In this document: piece by piece, positions 6,275 to 9,533 of the stretch | How positions within the stretch are numbered: position 1 is the stretch's first letter | Layout: each line of letters opens with the position of its first letter | Notes under the pieces: model-generated | Database searches by the model: none | Told to the model about the DNA's origin: nothing | Seen by the model: the letters and a program-made list of their open reading frames with translations, nothing else | NCBI GenBank assembly: GCA_021786265.1 | Contig: JAJYNP010000076.1 | Coordinates: 1-9,533, forward strand | Source of the DNA: Chloroflexota bacterium | Lineage (GTDB): Bacteria; Chloroflexota; Limnocylindria; Limnocylindrales; CSP1-4 | Length of the DNA stretch: 9,533 bases | Direction: 5' to 3' | Program-made: the position numbers and the translations under genes

Positions 6275-7614
6275 CCAGCGTCGAGACTCGCGGCGCGCGC
6301 ACCACCCACTCGCTGCCGGGGGCGGTCATCGCGCGAAACGTGCGGCTGGTCGAGCGCGACTCGGTGGCCGTCGGCATCGTCAACGCCTCGACGCCGTTCC
6401 TGCCGGTGATGCTGCTCCGGCTGGGTGGGACGACGCTCCAGGTCAGCCTGCTCACCGCCCTGCCCGCGATCTCCGGGTTCCTGTTCGCGATCCCGCTCGG
6501 CCGCTTCCTGCAGCGTCGCCGGAACGTGGTGCCCTGGTACAGCGCGGCCCGGCTCCTGGCCCAGCTCGCGTTCGGGGCGATGGCGCTCGCCATGCTCGTG
6601 CTGCCGCAGGGTCCGGGCTGGGCTGCCGGGAGCGCGCCCGCCGCCATCGCGGTGCTCGCCATCTGGGCACTGCAGACCGTCCCGAACACCCTCGTCAACG
6701 TGGCCTTCCCGGTCCTGATGGACGGCGCCGCGGGCCCCTCGCACCGACTCGATCTGATCAGCCGCCGGTGGTCGATCATGGGGCTCACCACTGCGGTCAC
6801 CGTGGCCCTGGCCGGCCAGGTCCTCGGGTTCATGCCGTTCCCCCGGAACTATGCGCTGGTCTTCGGCGCGTTCGCCGTCGCCGCGCTGGGCAGCTGGTGG
6901 AACTCGCACCGGGTCCGGCTCCCCGACCAGGAGCCGCTCCCCGTGCGCTCGTCCGGCGCTCGGCTGCGGCTCGCGGAATTCGTGGCGGTCGTGCGCGCGG
7001 AGCCCCGGTTTCTCGCGTTCGAGGTCCGCTCCTTCCTCTACACCGCGAGCGTCTACACGGCCGCGCCGCTGCTGCCGCTCTTCTACGTCCGCGAGCTGCA
7101 CGCGTCGGACGCGTGGATCGGCGTGATCGGCGCGGCCGCCGCGGCCACGCAGCTGATCGGGTACTGGGCCTGGCGGCGTCTCTCGATGCGCCGCGGCACG
7201 CGACCGGTGCTCCTGGCCACGATCCTCGGCAACGCGCTTGCCCCGGCCGCACTCACGCTGCTCGGCGTGCTCCCGCTGGTGGCGGCGCTCGCGGCGGTCG
7301 CCTCGGTCTTTGCCGCCGGTGCGAGCCTGGTGCTGTTCGAGGAGCTGATGCGCCGCGTGCCACGGCGATACGCGGTGACGTTCACCGCCATCGACCAGAG
7401 CACGCAGAACCTCGCCGCGACGGTCGCGCCACTCGCAGGTGGCGTGCTGGCCACCCAGCTCGGGATCCGGCCCGCGCTCGTCGTGGCGACGGCGATCGGC
7501 GTGGCCGCGTTCGGGCTCTTCTCGCTCGAGGGGCGCGGTGTCGCGACACGCGCGGTCCGGGCGGTCGGGACACAGGCTGCGCGCATGCTCCGCGTGGTGC
7601 GCCGGGGGGCCTGA
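6271..7614 (+). CDS. Major facilitator superfamily transporter
   Basis: A polytopic inner-membrane carrier of 447 residues from the GTG at 6271, with about twelve hydrophobic segments in two halves. The loop after the second segment, GRFLQRRRN, is the usual MFS motif-A position. A central cytoplasmic loop (SHRVRLPDQEPLPVRSSGARLRLAEF) separates the halves, and the second half repeats the pattern with WRRLSMRRGTRP. The substrate is unknown; motifs such as NASTPFLPVMLLRLG and ALQTVPNTLVNVAFP match uncharacterised MFS proteins. Start: the frame is open from an ATG at 6166 (482 aa), but the extra 35 residues are Arg/Pro-rich and include an ATG (6193) lying within a -10-like hexamer. The GTG at 6271 overlaps the stop of a small leader ORF. 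A strong hairpin follows the stop by one base. Confidence 0.9.
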   Translation: MTSVETRGARTTHSLPGAVIARNVRLVERDSVAVGIVNASTPFLPVMLLRLGGTTLQVSLLTALPAISGFLFAIPLGRFLQRRRNVVPWYSAARLLAQLAFGAMALAMLVLPQGPGWAAGSAPAAIAVLAIWALQTVPNTLVNVAFPVLMDGAAGPSHRLDLISRRWSIMGLTTAVTVALAGQVLGFMPFPRNYALVFGAFAVAALGSWWNSHRVRLPDQEPLPVRSSGARLRLAEFVAVVRAEPRFLAFEVRSFLYTASVYTAAPLLPLFYVRELHASDAWIGVIGAAAAATQLIGYWAWRRLSMRRGTRPVLLATILGNALAPAALTLLGVLPLVAALAAVASVFAAGASLVLFEELMRRVPRRYAVTFTAIDQSTQNLAATVAPLAGGVLATQLGIRPALVVATAIGVAAFGLFSLEGRGVATRAVRAVGTQAARMLRVVRRGA

Positions 7615-7615
7615 A

Positions 7616-7655
7616 CACGGAGTGGCCCGCCGCACTCGCGGCGGGCCACTCCGTG
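7616..7655 (+). terminator. Perfect 18-bp hairpin at the MFS 3' end
   Basis: CACGGAGTGGCCCGCCGC (7616-7633), loop ACTC, and the exact reverse complement (7638-7655) form an 18-bp stem that begins one base after the MFS stop. A perfect arm of this length is very unlikely by chance. No T-run follows, so it would act as a hairpin-only terminator or RNA-stabilising stem. Being symmetric, it could also stop minus-strand transcription from the GH57 gene. Confidence 0.8.
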
Positions 7656-7786
7656 GAGGAGGTGTGGGCTTGCGTCCCGGACGATCATGCCCGCCGCCGC
7701 CGGCGCGCTCCAAGGGCCGACCGGCCGTCTGGAAGCGGGCATACGGCCCATCGATCGCGGTGGCTGCGGGCTGGGGGCTGGTGGCC

Positions 7787-7852
7787 GGCTCCCAGCGCCG
7801 GCACGGGCGGCTCCCAGCGCCGGCACGGGCGGCTCCCAGCGCCGGCGCGGAC
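7787..7852. repeat. Three 22-bp tandem repeats in the MFS/GH57 convergent gap
   Basis: Units lie at 7787-7808, 7809-7830 and 7831-7852, each beginning GGCTCCCAGCGCCGGC. The first two are identical; the third differs at two positions (A to G at unit position 17, G to A at 21). Those changes leave a perfect 10-bp palindrome GCGCCGGCGC at 7839-7848. The unit length is not a multiple of three and no gene covers it. The rest of this 266-bp gap (7656-7786, 7853-7880) shows nothing I can name. Confidence 0.85.
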
Positions 7853-7880
7853 GGATCCTCGGCCCATGAGATCGGAAGGC

Positions 7881-9326
7881 CTACCCCGGTGCCGGTTGCC
7901 CCACCTGCTCGAGGGCCAGCCGGTACAGCGCGGCGCCGTCGAGGCCGGTCGAGGGAGAGCGCAGCGCGGAGAGATCGTCCGCGAGGGTCCGCTCGAGGCC
8001 CGTCCCGGCCATGCGGTCGAGGAGCCGTGCCGCGTGCGCGGCGAACCGCAGCGCCTGCATCGTCTCCTGGCGCGCCGGGTCGTCCCAGAACCAGGCGTCG
8101 GACATGAACATCGCCAGCCGCGATGACTGGGCGGCGAGAACGTCCCGCAGCAGCGGCGCCCGCGGCCGCCGCGACCGGACGCCCAGGGGCGGCTTGACGG
8201 CCGCGCCCGCGGATTCGGCCAGCACGCGCTCCACGTACGAGTCGGCCGATGCGAAGCCCGACGCGACCTCCACGTAGCCGTCACGTGCCCCCCAGGGGTC
8301 CACGCCGAGCGGCCGGACCAGGGCCTCGGTCAGCGTGTCGATCGCAGCGGCGAGGCGATCCAGCGCGAGCCGGAGCGGCTGCTTCCAGCGCCCGTCCATC
8401 GCGTCCGGGCACTCCGCGCTCCACCGGAGCACCCCGTGGTGGCAGGACCAGCTGGTCCGCTCCCGGATGGTCATGATCGGGAGGGCAGGGCGGGACGCCT
8501 CCGCGAGCAGGTCGCCGAGGGGCCCGACCTCCAGGTGGGGGTCGCTGGCACCCGCGCCGTACCAGCTCGTGAGCCTCGCGAGGAACAGCTCGCGGAACCC
8601 CTGGTGGTGCCCGTACAGCTCGCCATCGCTGGCGATGAGCGCGAGGGGAGGCGCTCCCGAGGGGAGCGGGCCGGCCAGCCGGGGGAGCACGCGCGAGCGG
8701 ACGAACTCGTCGGCGTTGTTCGTGGCGGCCGGATCGAAGCTCACCGCCGCCGAGAGGTCGCGGTCGTAGAACACGACGATCAGCGAGTGCCCGCCGCCGA
8801 CCTCCACGCGGTAGGGACGTCGCGTGTCCAGGTCCCCGTCCGTGCCAGCCTGCCACGGTGCCAGGACCGTGTACCGGATCCCCTCCTCGGCGCAGATCCG
8901 CAGCGTCGCCAGGTCGACGGCCGTCTCGGGGAGCCAGATTCCGGCCGGCCGCCGCCCGTACCGCAGCTCGAAGTCGCGGACCCCCCAGCGGATCTCCGTG
9001 CGCCGGTCGCGCATCGAGGCGAGCGGGAGGATCGCGTGATGCCACGCCTGCGCGATCGCATTGGACCCGTCGTCCTGCGCGGCGATGGCATCGTGCACGT
9101 CCGGCCGCTCGTCCCGCAGCCATGACGCGAGCGTTGGGCCAAGGTCCCATCCGATGTGCCGGAAATTGCCCCGCAGCGCGTTCGGTTCGTAGCACTCGTC
9201 GGTCACGCGCTCGGTCCAGTCGTGTGCCGGAGCGGCGGTGGGATCGGGAGGGATCCGGCCCGTGAACGGGTCCCGCCGATCTGGCTGATAGAAGTGGGCG
9301 TGGACGGCGAGCCGGGCGCGTGTCAT
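7881..9326 (-). CDS. Glycoside hydrolase family 57 / DUF3536-type protein, short form
   Basis: This 481-residue protein is likely an alpha-glucan-acting enzyme of the GH57 type, cytoplasmic, with no signal peptide. VHAHFYQP (His9, His11) is the GH57 first motif; HDWTERVTDECYEPN follows. GIWLPETAVDLATL carries Glu134, at the expected nucleophile position. FYDRDLSAAVSFD (Asp188/Asp190) lies at the general-acid motif. DGELYGHHQGF (Glu236) and TSWSCHHGVLRWSAEC continue the GH57-DUF3536 pattern. From memory, members run to about 800 aa with a long C-terminal DUF3536 domain. This one stops soon after the SDAWFWDDPARQETMQALRFAA block, and the 266 bases beyond hold no continuation, so it looks like a naturally short form. 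Substrate and activity are inferred. No ribosome site is obvious at the ATG (9326); the conserved N-terminal motif starts at residue 8, so the start cannot be much later. Confidence 0.88.
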   Translation of the reverse strand: MTRARLAVHAHFYQPDRRDPFTGRIPPDPTAAPAHDWTERVTDECYEPNALRGNFRHIGWDLGPTLASWLRDERPDVHDAIAAQDDGSNAIAQAWHHAILPLASMRDRRTEIRWGVRDFELRYGRRPAGIWLPETAVDLATLRICAEEGIRYTVLAPWQAGTDGDLDTRRPYRVEVGGGHSLIVVFYDRDLSAAVSFDPAATNNADEFVRSRVLPRLAGPLPSGAPPLALIASDGELYGHHQGFRELFLARLTSWYGAGASDPHLEVGPLGDLLAEASRPALPIMTIRERTSWSCHHGVLRWSAECPDAMDGRWKQPLRLALDRLAAAIDTLTEALVRPLGVDPWGARDGYVEVASGFASADSYVERVLAESAGAAVKPPLGVRSRRPRAPLLRDVLAAQSSRLAMFMSDAWFWDDPARQETMQALRFAAHAARLLDRMAGTGLERTLADDLSALRSPSTGLDGAALYRLALEQVGQPAPG

Positions 9327-9369
9327 CCCGCGGAGTGTCGCACGGTGTCGCCGCCCGCCACCGGGAGCG

Positions 9370-9384
9370 AGCCGGCGACCGGCT
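9370..9384. other. Small inverted repeat between the last two minus-strand genes
   Basis: AGCCGG, three bases CGA, then CCGGCT form a 6-bp stem in the 127-bp gap between the right-edge gene and GH57. CACCGGGAGC also occurs twice in this gap (from about 9359 and 9410). No T-run follows. The role is unknown and chance is possible. Confidence 0.25.
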
Positions 9385-9453
9385 GCCCGTGCCGTCCGCG
9401 CCGCCTGCCCACCGGGAGCCGCCGGACCCGGCGCACGCGATGGCCGAGCATGA

Positions 9454-9533
9454 TCACGCCCGTGGCGCGGTCTCCTCGGCCAGGTGATCCCGCGTGCTGG
9501 TGACCTCGAACCGGATCTCGACCCTCTGGAGAT
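9454..9533 (-). CDS. C-terminal fragment of an unidentified protein (cut by window edge)
   Basis: The last 25 codons of a minus-strand gene enter from the right edge and end in TGA at 9454-9456. The readable part, VEIRFEVTSTRDHLAEE followed by TAPRA, has ordinary amphipathic composition. Nearly every third codon position is G or C (only one T and one A), unlike the other two minus-strand frames, which read as Arg/Gly-rich nonsense. The family cannot be recognised from so few residues. It lies 127 bp upstream of GH57 in the same direction, and GH57 shows no promoter of its own, so the two may share a transcript. Confidence 0.5.
   Translation of the reverse strand, partial: LQRVEIRFEVTSTRDHLAEETAPRA

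Noticed and set aside
6118..7713. 531-codon minus-strand frame opposite the MFS gene
   Set aside because: The composition is Arg/Gly/Glu/His-rich with no hydrophobic or catalytic pattern, and it is a shadow of a well-formed transporter.
7687..7742. Inverted repeat ATGCCCGC/GCGGGCAT as a possible small RNA
   Set aside because: It has an 8-bp stem around a 40-nt interior with no further consistent pairing, promoter or terminator.
7764..7790. G-rich run as a possible G-quadruplex
   Set aside because: Only two runs of three or more Gs are close together; the others are pairs, so a stable quadruplex is not supported.
7687..7869. 60-codon plus-strand ORF in the convergent gap
   Set aside because: Much of it is the 22-bp repeat read in different frames; it has no ribosome site and no recognisable domain.
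1..9533. CRISPR arrays, tRNA or rRNA genes, insertion sequences, toxin-antitoxin or defence genes
   Set aside because: I looked for spaced repeats, tRNA-like folds, transposase motifs and small paired ORFs on both strands and found none that hold up.

Overview
This is a very GC-rich window (about 70% by eye, with G or C at most third codon positions) holding eight complete or partial protein genes and no RNA genes, insertion sequences, CRISPR or prophage. The mix of genes (homocysteine methyltransferase of the type fused to MetF, four-TM holin-like membrane protein, DUF885 metallopeptidase, GNAT enzyme, cytidylate-kinase-like protein, GH57/DUF3536 protein) and the high GC suggest a Chloroflexota bacterium of the Limnocylindria/Ellin6529 kind, or possibly an actinobacterium. 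This placement is an inference from gene content, not a phylogeny.

Layout. Positions 1-1510 are on the minus strand: a homocysteine S-methyltransferase running off the left edge, preceded by a small four-TM protein. A 50-60 bp divergent gap at about 1511-1562 separates them from a plus-strand run: DUF885 metallopeptidase (1563-3488), GNAT acetyltransferase (3535-4551) and cytidylate-kinase-like protein (4555-5196). That run converges on a minus-strand Pro/Ala/Gly-rich membrane protein (5362-6081). A divergent control region follows, then a plus-strand MFS transporter (6271-7614) that ends in a perfect 18-bp hairpin. The 266-bp convergent gap 7615-7880 also holds three 22-bp tandem repeats. 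Beyond it lie a short GH57/DUF3536-type protein on the minus strand (7881-9326) and, at the right edge, the last 25 codons of another minus-strand gene.

How the genes relate. These look like housekeeping and accessory metabolism genes rather than one dedicated pathway. The only close couplings are GNAT to the kinase-like gene (the kinase ribosome site overlaps the GNAT stop codon), the holin-like gene to the methyltransferase (38-bp gap), and perhaps a 13-codon leader ORF to the MFS gene (GTGA overlap). I did not find a new defence, mobile or biosynthetic system.

The most interesting signal is regulatory. Several genes have a TACNNT -10-like hexamer only a few bases from the start codon, most clearly TACAAT-N6-GTG and TACAGT-N6-GTG. 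This points to leaderless or near-leaderless transcripts and changes the preferred start codon of at least two genes.
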